Positions 20,497-32,497 of a stretch of 64,000 nucleotides of DNA are shown piece after piece (within the stretch, counting starts at the first letter, position 1; every line of letters begins with the position of its first letter). Under the pieces are notes generated by a model. It was not told the origin of the DNA. It saw only the letters and a list, made by a program, of their open reading frames with translations, and searched no databases. Position numbers and translations under genes: made by a program. The DNA lies in assembly GCA_003599455.1 (NCBI GenBank), contig QZKF01000041.1, positions 1 to 64,000 of the forward strand, read 5' to 3'. The DNA comes from Comamonadaceae bacterium (lineage in GTDB: Bacteria > Pseudomonadota > Gammaproteobacteria > Burkholderiales > Burkholderiaceae_C).

Positions 20497-23201
20497 GGGG
20501 TGGCCGTGTCCTCGTTCGTGGCGGTGGTGCCCAGGTCTCGCGGGGGCGTGCCGCGGGGCAGGGTGATGACGAAACGCGCGCCCTGCACGGCTCCGTCCTG
20601 CTCGCGGTTGTGGCCCTCGATGGTGCCGCCGTGCGCTTCCACGATGGCCCGGCAGATCGCCAGCCCCAGGCCCACGCCGGGCGTGGCGCTCTCGCGCTGG
20701 CCGCGCTCGAATTTCTCGAACACCCGCGCCTCGCGCCCTTTGGGCAGGCCCGGGCCGTGGTCGTCCACCAGGATCGTCAACGTGTCGCTGCGCGAGCGCG
20801 CCGCGATCTGGATGGCACTGCCGGCGGGCGTGTACTTGGCGGCGTTTTCCAGCAGGTTGACCAGCACACGCTCGATCAGCACCGTGTCCAGGTGCAGCAG
20901 CGGCAGACCGTCGGGCAGGTCGATGCGGATGTCGCGCCCTTGCAGCGTGGTGCCACACGCGGCGAGTGCACTGCCCACCACCTCTTCCAGCGGCTGCCAG
21001 GCCCGGTTGAGCTGCACCGCGCCGGCCTGCAGGCGGGCCATGTCCAGCAGGTTGTTCACCAGCGCGTTCATGCGCTGGGCGGATTGCCGCATGGCGCCGA
21101 CCACCTCGCGCTGCGGGTCGCTCAGCGTGTGTGGCGTGAGTTCGAGCGCATCGGCCAGGCCGACCAGCGAAGCCAGCGGGGTGCGCAGGTCGTGCGAGAT
21201 GGCTGAGAGCAGCGAGTTGCGCAGCCGCTCGGATTCGATCTGCACCGTGCTGCTCTGCGCCACTTCGATGTAATGGATGCGTTCGAGTGAAATCGCCAGC
21301 AGCGAGGCGCAGGTCTGCAGCAGCCGGCGCTGCTCGATGCCCCAGGGCCGCGGGTCGACGGGCTCGACCACCAGCACGCCGCGCACGCGCATCGGCGCCT
21401 TCAGTGGCAGCACCAGGCAGGCGCTGGCGGGCAGGGTGTCGGTGCCGCGCCCGGCTTCTTCACCGCGGTCGAAAGCCCATTGCGCCACGGCGGTGTCCAC
21501 CGGCGCCGTGCCGCCCTCGATGGTCTGGAGCCGGTCCTGCTCGTCGGCCACCAGCAGGGTCGAGCGCGCACCGAACTCGCCGCTGAGGAAACGCGCGCCG
21601 ATGTCGGCCACCTGCGTGTTCAGCAGCGCCGCCGACAGGTCGCGCGACATGTCGTACAGGCTGCGCACGCGGTGCTCGCGCTGCGTGGCGGCCTCGGCCT
21701 GCAGCTTGAGGCCTGCGGTGAGCTGGCCCACCACCAGCGCGACCACCAGCATCACGCCGAAGGTGATGAGGTACTCCACGTCGCTCACCGCGAAGTTGAA
21801 GCGCGGCGGCACGAAGAAGAAGTCGAACAGGGCCACGCCGAGGAAAGCCGCGAGCACGGCCGGGCCGCGCCCGTGCACCAGGCCCACGCCGACCACCGCC
21901 AGCAGGAACAGCATGACGATGTTGCTGAGTTCGATCACGTCCAGCAAAGGTGTTGCGACCAACGCGGTGAGGCCGCAGACCGCGGTGGCCCACAGGTAGC
22001 CGCGCCACGCTCGCTCGCCGCGCTCGGGTTCGGTGGCGGCGGGTCGCGGCCCGATCGACGTGGGCAGCCCCACCTGCACCAGGTCCAGGTCTTCGGCGCG
22101 GTCGGCGATGCGGTCGGCCACGCTGCGCTGCCAGAGCCATCGGCGGGCGCGCCGGCCCAGCACGAGGCGCGCCAGATTGTGTTCGCGCGCGTAGCGCACC
22201 AGCGCCGTGGCGGCATCGGGGGCGGAGAGGGTGGCTGTGGTCGCGCCCAGGGACTCCGCGAGCTGCAGCGTGCGCTGTGTGGCCTCGCCCATGGGCCGCC
22301 CGGGCGCCTCCACATGCACCGCGTGCCACGCCACATCGAGCTGGGCCGCCATGCGCGCGCTGCTGCGCACCACCTTGTCGCCATGAGCGCCAGGCCCCAC
22401 AGCGGCCAGCAGCGCCTCGCGGTTGGGCCAGACCGGCTTGTCCGCGCCGCCGCGGCGGTAGGCGCGCATCTCGTCGTCCACCCGGTCGGCGGTGCGGCGC
22501 AGCGCGAGTTCGCGCAACGCAAGCAGGTTGCCCTTGCGGAAGAAGTTGGCGGCCGCGCGCTCGGCGCGGTTGTCGTCGGCGCGCGGCAGGTAGACCTTGC
22601 CGGCCTTGAGCCGTTCCAGCAGCTCGTCGGGCGGCAGGTCCACCACCACCACCTCGTCGGCGTCGTCGAAGAAGCGGTCAGGCACCGTTTCCCAGACGCG
22701 GATGCCGGTGATGCCGCTGACGATGTCGTTGAGGCTCTCCAGGTGCTGCACGTTCATCGTCGACCAGACGTCGATGCCCGCGTCCAGCAGTTCCTCGGCA
22801 TCCTGCCAGCGCTTGGGGTGGCGCGAGCCGGCCACGTTGCTGTGCGCCAGCTCGTCGAGCAGCACCAGGGCGTTGTCGTGCTGGGCGCCGAAGGCCAGCG
22901 CGGCGTCGAGGTCGAACTCGCTCAGCTGCTGGCCTCGGTAGGGCATGGCCTTGAGTGGCAGGCGCGGCAGGTCGCGCGCCAGCGCCTCGGTATCGGGTCG
23001 TCCGTGCGTTTCCACCACGCCGATGGTGACCGGCGTGCCCTGGGCGTGCGCCACGCGCGCCGCCGAGAGCATGGCGTAGGTCTTGCCCACGCCGGCCGAG
23101 GCGCCGAAGAAGATCTTCAGGCTGCCGCGGTGCGCGCGCGCTTCCTCTTGCTGCACCTGGGCGAGCAGGGCGTCCGGATCGGGGCGGGTGGGTTCGGGCA
23201 T
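20493..23201 (-). CDS. kdpD: Osmosensitive K+ channel histidine kinase KdpD
   Basis: 902 residues, full length. Domain order: N-terminal KdpD domain with Walker A FGASAGVGKTYAML (about 32-45), a Usp-like domain, a four-helix membrane core near 400-500, a GAF-like region, then the kinase with the phospho-histidine in SAISHDLRTPLASL and the ATP lid DDHGPGLPKG. It senses low K+ or osmotic upshift and phosphorylates KdpE. It starts 20 bases after the 54-residue micropeptide gene. Confidence 0.96.
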   Translation of the reverse strand: MPEPTRPDPDALLAQVQQEEARAHRGSLKIFFGASAGVGKTYAMLSAARVAHAQGTPVTIGVVETHGRPDTEALARDLPRLPLKAMPYRGQQLSEFDLDAALAFGAQHDNALVLLDELAHSNVAGSRHPKRWQDAEELLDAGIDVWSTMNVQHLESLNDIVSGITGIRVWETVPDRFFDDADEVVVVDLPPDELLERLKAGKVYLPRADDNRAERAAANFFRKGNLLALRELALRRTADRVDDEMRAYRRGGADKPVWPNREALLAAVGPGAHGDKVVRSSARMAAQLDVAWHAVHVEAPGRPMGEATQRTLQLAESLGATTATLSAPDAATALVRYAREHNLARLVLGRRARRWLWQRSVADRIADRAEDLDLVQVGLPTSIGPRPAATEPERGERAWRGYLWATAVCGLTALVATPLLDVIELSNIVMLFLLAVVGVGLVHGRGPAVLAAFLGVALFDFFFVPPRFNFAVSDVEYLITFGVMLVVALVVGQLTAGLKLQAEAATQREHRVRSLYDMSRDLSAALLNTQVADIGARFLSGEFGARSTLLVADEQDRLQTIEGGTAPVDTAVAQWAFDRGEEAGRGTDTLPASACLVLPLKAPMRVRGVLVVEPVDPRPWGIEQRRLLQTCASLLAISLERIHYIEVAQSSTVQIESERLRNSLLSAISHDLRTPLASLVGLADALELTPHTLSDPQREVVGAMRQSAQRMNALVNNLLDMARLQAGAVQLNRAWQPLEEVVGSALAACGTTLQGRDIRIDLPDGLPLLHLDTVLIERVLVNLLENAAKYTPAGSAIQIAARSRSDTLTILVDDHGPGLPKGREARVFEKFERGQRESATPGVGLGLAICRAIVEAHGGTIEGHNREQDGAVQGARFVITLPRGTPPRDLGTTATNEDTATP

Positions 23202-23221
23202 GGGTCGGTGGGGCCAGGTCT

Positions 23222-23386
23222 TCAGGAGGCGTCGTGCCGGCCGTGTGCATTGTCACCCGGCCCGCGCTTCTTTCGGTCCGGGCGCCGCACCCCGCGGACC
23301 ACCAGCCACCAGGCCAGCAACAGCGGCAGCACGATCACCATGATGGCGGCGAGGGGTTCCCACCAGCCGTGCACACCGTCGCTCAT
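23222..23386 (-). CDS. 54-residue single-pass membrane micropeptide in the kdp operon
   Basis: 54 codons from ATG at 23386 to TGA at 23222. The ATG overlaps the kdpC stop by four bases (ATGA), the arrangement used for translational coupling throughout this operon. The peptide starts [20 protein letters not shown], has one hydrophobic helix (about residues 11-30, rich in Leu/Val/Trp) and then a basic, polar tail ([12 protein letters not shown]). It fills the kdpC-kdpD gap almost exactly. I do not recognise a named family; a small Kdp accessory or regulatory peptide is a guess. Confidence 0.6.
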   Translation of the reverse strand: MSDGVHGWWEPLAAIMVIVLPLLLAWWLVVRGVRRPDRKKRGPGDNAHGRHDAS

Positions 23387-24003
23387 GGCCTGGCTTGCGC
23401 ACGGAGCGCGAGGTTCAGCGCCAGCACGTTCACGCGCGGCTCGCCCAGGAAACCGAACAGGCTGCTCTCGGTGTGCTGATCGACGAGGGCGTTCACCGCC
23501 GCGGGTGCCAGGCCACGCGCACGGGCCACGCGCGCCACCTGGTAGCGCGCAGCGGCCAGGCTGATGTGCGGGTCCAGGCCACTGCCTGACGCGGTGACCA
23601 GGTCCACCGGCACCGGCGCGGTGTTGCCCGGGTCGGCGGAGCGCAGCGCGTCGATGCGTGCCTTCACCGCCTCAGCCAGCGCGGGACTGCCGGGCCCGAG
23701 GTTGGAGCCGCTGGAGGCGCCGGCGTTGTAGGCCATCGGCCCGGTCGCCGAGGGGCGGCTCCAGAAGTTCTCTGGCATGGCGAACGGCTGGCCGATGAGT
23801 TCGGAGCCCACGGTCTGGCCGTCGCGCTCGATCAGGCTGCCGTTGGCCTGGTGCGGAAACACCGCCTGCGCCACGCCGGTGACAAGCAGTGGGTAGAGCA
23901 GGCCGGTGACCAGGGTCAGCACGGCGAACAGCACCAGGGCCGGGCGCAGCACCGATCCCTCGGTGGCAGGTTCGCTGGGGGTGGTTTGAAGTTGCGTGTT
24001 CAT
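23383..24003 (-). CDS. kdpC: K+-transporting ATPase subunit KdpC
   Basis: 206 residues, with one N-terminal membrane segment ([20 protein letters not shown]) and a periplasmic domain with conserved [18 protein letters not shown] and [10 protein letters not shown]. KdpC stabilises the KdpFABC complex and raises ATP affinity. It lies 17 bases after kdpB and its stop overlaps the following micropeptide start. Confidence 0.96.
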   Translation of the reverse strand: MNTQLQTTPSEPATEGSVLRPALVLFAVLTLVTGLLYPLLVTGVAQAVFPHQANGSLIERDGQTVGSELIGQPFAMPENFWSRPSATGPMAYNAGASSGSNLGPGSPALAEAVKARIDALRSADPGNTAPVPVDLVTASGSGLDPHISLAAARYQVARVARARGLAPAAVNALVDQHTESSLFGFLGEPRVNVLALNLALRAQARP

Positions 24004-24020
24004 GACAGGTCCTTGGAATT

Positions 24021-26087
<2,067 letters not shown>

Positions 26088-26097
26088 GGTGTTTCTT

Positions 26098-27870
26098 TCA
26101 GCGTGCCCACAGCATCAGATGCTCGGCCACCGGGCCGAGCGCCAGCGCGGGCACATAGTTCAGCAGGCCGACCAGCAACACGGTGCCGATCAGCAGGGCC
26201 ACGAACAGCGGGCCGTGGGTGGGAAGCGTGCCGTCGGTGGCGGCGGCGCGCTGCTTGGCGGCCAGCGAGCCGGCCATGGCCAGCACCGGCACGATCACCC
26301 CAAAGCGGCCGAACACCATCGCCAGGCCCAGCAGCACGTTGTAGAACGGTGTGTTGGCCGACAGGCCGGCGAAAGCGCTGCCGTTGTTGTTGGCGGCCGA
26401 GGACAGCGCGTACAGCACCTCGGTGAAACCGTGCGCGCCCGGGTCCTGGATGCCGGCGCGGCCAGCCTCGGTCAGCACCGCCACCGCCGTGCCCACGAGC
26501 ACCAGCAGGGGCGTGACCAGGATGGCGATGGAGACCATCTTCATCTCGCGCGCCTCGATCTTCTTGCCCAGGTAGGCCGGCGTGCGCCCGATCATGAGGC
26601 CGGCGATGAACACCGCCATGATCGCGAACACCAGCATGCCGTAGAGGCCTGCGCCGACGCCACCGAACACCACCTCGCCCAGCTGCATCAGCACCAGCGG
26701 CACCATGCCTCCCAGCGGGGTGAAGCTGTCGTGCATGGCGATCACGGCGCCACAGCTGGCCGCGGTGGTGATCACCGCGAACAGGCTGGACGCGTTGATG
26801 CCGAAGCGCACTTCCTTGCCTTCCATGTTGCCGCCGGATTGCAGCGCGCTGGTGGCCTGGTCCGCGCCGAGCGTGGCCAGCACCGGGTTGCCTTGCTGCT
26901 CGAAGGTGGTGGCCGCGACCACGGAAGCCACGAACAGCACCGTCATCGCGGCGAGCACCGCCCAGCCTTGCCGGTGGTCACCCACCATGCGGCCGAACAC
27001 GAAGCACAGTGCGGCGGGTATCAGGAAGATGCTGAGCATCTGCACGAAGTTGGAGAGCGGCGTGGGGTTCTCGAACGGGTGCGCCGAGTTCGCGTTGAAG
27101 AAGCCACCGCCATTGGTGCCCACCATCTTGATCGCCAGCTGCGAGGCCACCGGCCCCATGGCCAGGGTCTGCGTGGTGCTGCTGTGCGCCTCGGTTTTCG
27201 TCTGATGGCCTTCGGCGTCGGGCGTCGAGGTTTCCCAGTTCACGGCTTCCACCGTCTGCACCTCGGTGTAGGGCGAGAGGTTCTGGATCACGCCCTGGCC
27301 GGCGAAGAACACCGCCAGCACCAGCGACAGCGGCAGCAGCACCCACAGGGTGGCGCGGGTCAGGTCCACCCACACGTTGCCGATGGACTTCACCGAGTGG
27401 CGCGAGAAGCCGCGCACCAGCGCGATCACCACCACGATGCCGGTGGCGGCCGACAGGAAGTTCTGCACCGTCAGGCCCATCATCTGGGTCAGGTAGCTCA
27501 TGGTGGACTCGCCGCCATAGCCCTGCCAGTTGGTGTTGCTCATGAAGCTGATGGCGGTGTTGAACGCCGAGTCGGGCGTGACCGCACCGAAGGCCTGCGG
27601 GTTCAGCGGCAGCCCCTGTTGCAGGCGCTGCAGCGCATACACCGCGAGCACCCCCAGGCCGTTGAACACCAGCAGGCCGAGCGCGTAGCGCAGCCAGCCG
27701 GTTTCGCGCCCGGGCTGAACGCCGGCCAGGCGCCACAGCGGCGCCTCGATGCGCTGGCCGAAAGCGAAGCGGCCGGCCATCACCGCGTCGATGCCGCGCG
27801 CCAGCGGCCAGGCCAACGCGAGCAGCAGTGCGAGGAAGACCGCGAGCTGGAGCCATGCAACGGCGCTCAT
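26098..27870 (-). CDS. kdpA: K+-transporting ATPase channel subunit KdpA
   Basis: 590 residues from the ATG at 27870, which overlaps the kdpF stop. Four selectivity-filter-like regions of the SKT channel superfamily are visible, including [14 protein letters not shown] and [18 protein letters not shown]. It carries K+ selection and entry in the KdpFABC complex. The frame is open further upstream, but that extension overlaps kdpF and the 34-residue gene. Confidence 0.97.
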   Translation of the reverse strand: MSAVAWLQLAVFLALLLALAWPLARGIDAVMAGRFAFGQRIEAPLWRLAGVQPGRETGWLRYALGLLVFNGLGVLAVYALQRLQQGLPLNPQAFGAVTPDSAFNTAISFMSNTNWQGYGGESTMSYLTQMMGLTVQNFLSAATGIVVVIALVRGFSRHSVKSIGNVWVDLTRATLWVLLPLSLVLAVFFAGQGVIQNLSPYTEVQTVEAVNWETSTPDAEGHQTKTEAHSSTTQTLAMGPVASQLAIKMVGTNGGGFFNANSAHPFENPTPLSNFVQMLSIFLIPAALCFVFGRMVGDHRQGWAVLAAMTVLFVASVVAATTFEQQGNPVLATLGADQATSALQSGGNMEGKEVRFGINASSLFAVITTAASCGAVIAMHDSFTPLGGMVPLVLMQLGEVVFGGVGAGLYGMLVFAIMAVFIAGLMIGRTPAYLGKKIEAREMKMVSIAILVTPLLVLVGTAVAVLTEAGRAGIQDPGAHGFTEVLYALSSAANNNGSAFAGLSANTPFYNVLLGLAMVFGRFGVIVPVLAMAGSLAAKQRAAATDGTLPTHGPLFVALLIGTVLLVGLLNYVPALALGPVAEHLMLWAR

Positions 27871-27959
27871 GAAAAATCCTCCGGCCGCAGCAGCACGGCC
27901 ACCAGGTAGATCAGCAGCCCGCCCGAGAGGGCGGCTGCCAGCAGGGTCCAGCCGCTCAT
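27867..27959 (-). CDS. kdpF: K+-transporting ATPase subunit KdpF
   Basis: 30 residues ([20 protein letters not shown], ending LRPEDF followed by one serine). The single membrane helix and LRPE(D/K)F tail are characteristic of KdpF, which stabilises the complex. Its start overlaps the upstream 34-residue gene and its stop overlaps kdpA, both by four bases. Confidence 0.92.
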   Translation of the reverse strand: MSGWTLLAAALSGGLLIYLVAVLLRPEDFS

Positions 27960-28060
27960 GAGCGTCCCCCGCCCGTGGGTTGCAGGCGCTGGCAGACCAG
28001 TGCCAGCCCCCAGACGACCAGGCCGCAGGCCAGGCCCAGGCTGAAATAGATGAGGTCCAT
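27956..28060 (-). CDS. 34-residue membrane micropeptide at the head of the kdp operon
   Basis: 34 codons from ATG at 28060, with ACGGAG six bases upstream, to TGA overlapping the kdpF ATG. It begins [20 protein letters not shown], a single hydrophobic helix, and ends in a short polar tail ([12 protein letters not shown]). From memory, similar tiny MDLIY-type frames occur ahead of kdpF in other bacteria, usually unnamed. It is the first gene of the operon, so it marks the leader end and probable start of translation. Confidence 0.65.
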   Translation of the reverse strand: MDLIYFSLGLACGLVVWGLALVCQRLQPTGGGRS

Positions 28061-28310
28061 GGGTTTCTCCGTTCAAGACAAGCCACCGATGCTAGGAACG
28101 GGCGCGTCAAGACGGGCGCAAGACTTCGGGGCCCGGTATCAAGAAGGCATCAAGATCGCCGCGGGCCGCGGGCCGCGCGAGAGCCCAGGGCCCGGCGGCG
28201 AGAAGCGGCGCGGCCAGGCTCGGCAGTTCACAACGGGTAACGACACCCCTCGCACGTGCGGCGCTTGCGGGGCTGGCATGCACGCTTGTTCACGACACGG
28301 AGGTTTCCCC
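28061..28310 (-). promoter_or_regulatory. kdp operon promoter region with tandem direct repeats (candidate KdpE sites)
   Basis: On the plus strand TCAAGA occurs at 28073, 28107, 28139 and 28150, with a one-mismatch GCAAGA at 28118. They form two pairs, 28107/28118 and 28139/28150, each with exactly 11 bases between copies, the pairs lying 32 bases apart. OmpR-family regulators such as KdpE bind direct repeats one helical turn apart. I see no good -35/-10 pair. Nothing convincing is coding here. Confidence 0.5.
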
Positions 28311-28575
28311 ATGGCAGCAGCCCACCGCAACCTGCTCCAGTCCACCTTCTCGCTGGCGCCGCTGGGCGCCGTGGCCGCCATCGCCCTCACAGCGCCCACC
28401 TCCCCGAGCGCCACCCAGCAGAGCTTCGCCACCGAGATTGCCAAGGCCGACCTGGCCCAGGACGGCATCACCAACCCCGCCGAAGCATCCGCCGGGCTTG
28501 CCTGGATGGAGCGTGTGTGGCCATACTGCCGCTCACGCTCTTTTTTTTCACTGTCACACCACCAAGGAATCCGCC
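28311..28575 (+). other. Leader/intergenic stretch before the DUF3597 gene, with an open 5' coding remnant and a terminator
   Basis: An ATG at 28311 has ACGGAGG upstream and opens a plausible N-terminus (MAAAHRNLLQSTFSLAPLGA), but the frame has no stop before it runs through the whole DUF3597 gene, where its composition becomes shadow-like. It may be a truncated gene, a leader or nothing. An intrinsic terminator at 28509-28548 ends this stretch, so some plus-strand transcript probably stops here. Confidence 0.35.
28509..28548 (+). terminator. Intrinsic terminator upstream of DUF3597 gene
   Basis: Stem GAGCGTG (28509-28515) pairs with CACGCTC (28534-28540), with an inner GGC/GCC pair, and is followed directly by eight T (28541-28548). 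It is 27 bases before the DUF3597 ATG and has no complete gene in front of it on this strand, so it may end a small RNA or act as a leader attenuator. Confidence 0.65.
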
Positions 28576-28977
28576 ATGGGAATCTTCAGCAACATCCTCG
28601 AAAAACTCGGCATGTCCTCGGCCGCAGCCGCCCCCGTCATCGCGCCGCCGGCCGCGCCCACGGCCGCTGCGCCCGCGCCGGCACCCGCTGCCGCACCGGC
28701 CGTGGCCTCGATCACCATGGTCGACGTGATGGCGCTGATGGAGAAGAAGGCCGCCGCGAACCCGCAGAAGCTCAACTGGCGCACCTCCATCGTCGACCTG
28801 CTCAAGCTGCTCGACCTCGACAGCAGCATCACCGCGCGCAAGGAACTGGCCAAGGAGCTGTATTGCCCGGACGAGCTGATGGGCGACTCCGCGAAGATGA
28901 ACATGTGGCTGCACAAGAACGTGCTGGCCCACATCGCCGCCAACGGTGGCAACATCCCCAAGGACCTGCTCGACTGA
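28576..28977 (+). CDS. DUF3597 domain-containing protein
   Basis: 133 residues from an ATG with AAGGAA upstream. It starts MGIFSNILEKLGM, then a proline/alanine linker (about 16-45), then a helical domain with LNWRTSIVDLLKLLDLDSS and ARKELAKELY, the DUF3597 core found in small bacterial proteins often compared with LysM-domain or peptidoglycan-associated partners. Function unknown. It appears monocistronic, with 117 bases before the MoxR gene. Confidence 0.82.
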   Translation: MGIFSNILEKLGMSSAAAAPVIAPPAAPTAAAPAPAPAAAPAVASITMVDVMALMEKKAAANPQKLNWRTSIVDLLKLLDLDSSITARKELAKELYCPDELMGDSAKMNMWLHKNVLAHIAANGGNIPKDLLD

Positions 28978-29094
28978 TGGCCGCGTGAGGCGGCCCGGGC
29001 CCGAAAAAGACGGTGCCCCGTTGCGGCTACATTCTTGGCAGGGAGCCACCGCGGGAGCGCGGTGGCCTTGTCAAGGATCAGGGAGCCATCGCAG

Positions 29095-30030
<936 letters not shown>

Positions 30031-30037
30031 GCGGGCG

Positions 30038-31204
30038 ATGGAACGCTGGCTGTCCAAGGCAAGGGTCCTGATCGGCTTGAGCGCCGTGCTGCTGATCGCG
30101 GCGCTCAACCGCCAGGATCCGATGCTGTACCGCATGTTCCTGTTCCTGGCCACGCTGAGCGCGCTGGGTTATGCGCTGCCGTGGCTGTCGCTGCGCTCGC
30201 TGCGCGTGCAGCTCGAAGCCGGCCGCTACCTCGAAGTGAACGAAGGCGCGCCGCTGGCCATCGGCATCCTGATCGAGAACGTCTCGCGCTGGCCTTCCTT
30301 CATGGTGGAGGTGCGGACCGAATGGACCGGGTCGGGCCACACCTTGACGGCCAGCGAGACCCTGGGCGTGATCCGGCGCGGCCGGGTGCCCGATCTCGCG
30401 CACGGCATGCAGCTCGACTGCCGCGGGGAATACGTGCTCACGGCCGTGCGCCTGGGCAGCGGTTTTCCGCTCGGCCTGACGCGCGCGACGCTCACACTGG
30501 AGCGGCCCGATGCGCGCGTGCTGGTGCTGCCTCGGCCGCTGGCCACGCAGTGGCCCTTCCCGTGGGACACGGCGGAAGACCACCGCGGCGAACTCACCAC
30601 GCGGCGCCTGGGCCAGTCGCTGGAGCCCGGCATCCTGCGCCCGTACGAGCACGGCGAGCCGGTCGGGCGCGTCAGCTGGGGTGCGTCGGCGCGCGCCGGT
30701 GAACTGATCATCCAGCACTACCAGCAGCAGGGCGCCCGGCGCCTGCGCGTGGTGGTGGACCGGCCCCCGAGGGCCGATGCGGGCGACGCCGACAGCGCGG
30801 GCGAGCAGGCGATCCGCCACGCCGCCGGCCTGGTGCTCGCCTGCGTGCAACAGGGCGTGCAGACCTTCACCCACGTGCCCGACCAGGCCGAGCCGGTGCG
30901 CCGTGCCGCGCCGCTGCTGCCGGCGCTGGCCCGCGTGCGCACCGGCGAATCGGCCCTGGCCGCACTGCTGGCGCGGGTCGCGGCCGAGGTCAAGGCGGGC
31001 GAGCAGGTGGCGGTGGTGGTGAGCGCCGCGACGCGGCCCGAGCTGCTGCTGGCCGCGCTGGCCCCCCCGCGCCTGCGCACCGTGCGGGTCGCGGTCTGCA
31101 TCGTCACGCGGCGGCGGGCCGCGCCGCCCGAGTGGGTGCAGGCCAAAGCGCTGCAGGACGCGCTGGCGGACGCCGGCTGGCCGGCCTGGACGGAGGCCTC
31201 ATGA
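30038..31204 (+). CDS. DUF58 domain-containing membrane protein
   Basis: 388 residues. Two N-terminal hydrophobic helices (RVLIGLSAVLLIAAL, and MFLFLATLSALGYAL) precede a soluble region with the DUF58 motif LRPYEHGEPVGRVSWGASAR, the von Willebrand-like part that partners MoxR. It overlaps the next gene by four bases (ATGA). Probably part of a cell-envelope complex; function inferred only from linkage. Confidence 0.88.
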   Translation: MERWLSKARVLIGLSAVLLIAALNRQDPMLYRMFLFLATLSALGYALPWLSLRSLRVQLEAGRYLEVNEGAPLAIGILIENVSRWPSFMVEVRTEWTGSGHTLTASETLGVIRRGRVPDLAHGMQLDCRGEYVLTAVRLGSGFPLGLTRATLTLERPDARVLVLPRPLATQWPFPWDTAEDHRGELTTRRLGQSLEPGILRPYEHGEPVGRVSWGASARAGELIIQHYQQQGARRLRVVVDRPPRADAGDADSAGEQAIRHAAGLVLACVQQGVQTFTHVPDQAEPVRRAAPLLPALARVRTGESALAALLARVAAEVKAGEQVAVVVSAATRPELLLAALAPPRLRTVRVAVCIVTRRRAAPPEWVQAKALQDALADAGWPAWTEAS

Positions 31205-32487
31205 GCGACGGCCTGCGCAGCCGCACGGTGGTGGCCTTGACGGGCGCCAGCTTCCTGTGCGCGGGGCTCTCGTTCTCCTACCTGCACCGCATGTACGGCA
31301 CGCTCCAGGTCGAGTTCCTGCTGTGGGGGGTGTGGACCGTGCTGGGCTTCGGTGGCGCCTGGTGGCGCATGGACCGCAACCCGGCCGCATCGCGCACGCA
31401 CTGGAAGTGGCAGGGTTTCATCGGCGTGGCCTTCGCCCTCTACCCCGGCTTCTTCATGTTCAACCTGGCGCGCTGGATGGCCTTGCTGCTGATGCTGGTG
31501 ATCGGTGCGCGCGCGGTCATCATGCACACGCGGCGCGATTTTTACCTCACGCTGACCGCGATCTTCGTGGTCAGCTTCCTGTCGGCCACGCATGGCAACG
31601 CGGACTGGACGCTGTGGGTCTACCTCGGCCCCTGCTGGCTGTTCGCCGGCCTGGCCCTGACCTGGGACCACACGGCAGGCGCCCGCATCGCCCCCTGGAC
31701 CAAGGCGCTGCTCAACGGTGGCTTCGTGGTGCTGTGCCTGGTGGTCGCGCTGGCGATCAACGCGCTGGTCCCGCGGCCGAACGTCATGGGCTTCGGCTTC
31801 CTGCCGCCGGGCACCGAGCACCCGGGCCTGTTCAAGACCCCCTCCACGGGCACGCCCGGCAACGGGCGCGTGCCGGGCGCGGGCGGTGCCGGGGGCAGCG
31901 GCGAGGGTGTTGGGGCGCAGGCGGGTGGGGGCTGGGCCGATGGCTGGACGCAGGGCATCCAGGAACTGCGCCGCTCCCTGGGCGACAGCTTCATGCCCGG
32001 ATGGCAGCGCGACGCGCTGGGCCGCTTGCTCGACGCCATGGAGCACGGCACGCAGGCGCTCTCGCAACTGGGCCAGCTGCTGTCGAAGCTGTCCAGCGCC
32101 CTGAGCCTGTGGCATCTGCTGTGGCTGCTGCTCATGGCCCTGGCGGCCTGGCTGCTCTGGCGCCGGCGCTACCGCATCGGCATGCGCCTGGCCATGGCAC
32201 TGGCCTGGGTGCTGCGCCGCCGCTACCCGCTGGCGTCGATGCGCGTGAGCGCCGCGGCACTGGGCTGGGCGCTGCATGTGCAGGGACACCCCCAGCGCAA
32301 GGGCCAGTCGGTGCGCGAGCACTGGAACAGCCTGCCGCAGGCGCCGCAGGCGGTGCGCAGCTGGCTGCGCACCGCCACGGACCTCTATGGCGCGGTGCGC
32401 TTTGGCGGGCAGGCGCCCACCGCCGAAGCGGCGGACCAGCTGCGCCAGCTGGCCACCGTCACGGCCGATGCCTTGTTGAGGCGCTGA
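31201..32487 (+). CDS. TgpA-like (DUF3488) membrane protein lacking the transglutaminase domain
   Basis: 428 residues. The N-terminal half has about six membrane helices resembling the TgpA N-terminal domain (MALLLMLVIGARAVIMHTR, RRDFYLTLTAIFVVSFL). A glycine-rich linker (about 215-240) follows, then one more membrane helix near 305-325 and a DUF4129-like C-terminus (REHWNSLPQAPQAV). The catalytic transglutaminase core (Cys-His-Asp) expected between them in TgpA is absent, and the protein is about 230 residues shorter than TgpA. Third gene of the MoxR operon. Confidence 0.75.
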   Translation: MSDGLRSRTVVALTGASFLCAGLSFSYLHRMYGTLQVEFLLWGVWTVLGFGGAWWRMDRNPAASRTHWKWQGFIGVAFALYPGFFMFNLARWMALLLMLVIGARAVIMHTRRDFYLTLTAIFVVSFLSATHGNADWTLWVYLGPCWLFAGLALTWDHTAGARIAPWTKALLNGGFVVLCLVVALAINALVPRPNVMGFGFLPPGTEHPGLFKTPSTGTPGNGRVPGAGGAGGSGEGVGAQAGGGWADGWTQGIQELRRSLGDSFMPGWQRDALGRLLDAMEHGTQALSQLGQLLSKLSSALSLWHLLWLLLMALAAWLLWRRRYRIGMRLAMALAWVLRRRYPLASMRVSAAALGWALHVQGHPQRKGQSVREHWNSLPQAPQAVRSWLRTATDLYGAVRFGGQAPTAEAADQLRQLATVTADALLRR

Positions 32488-32497
32488 GCGCGCGGGT

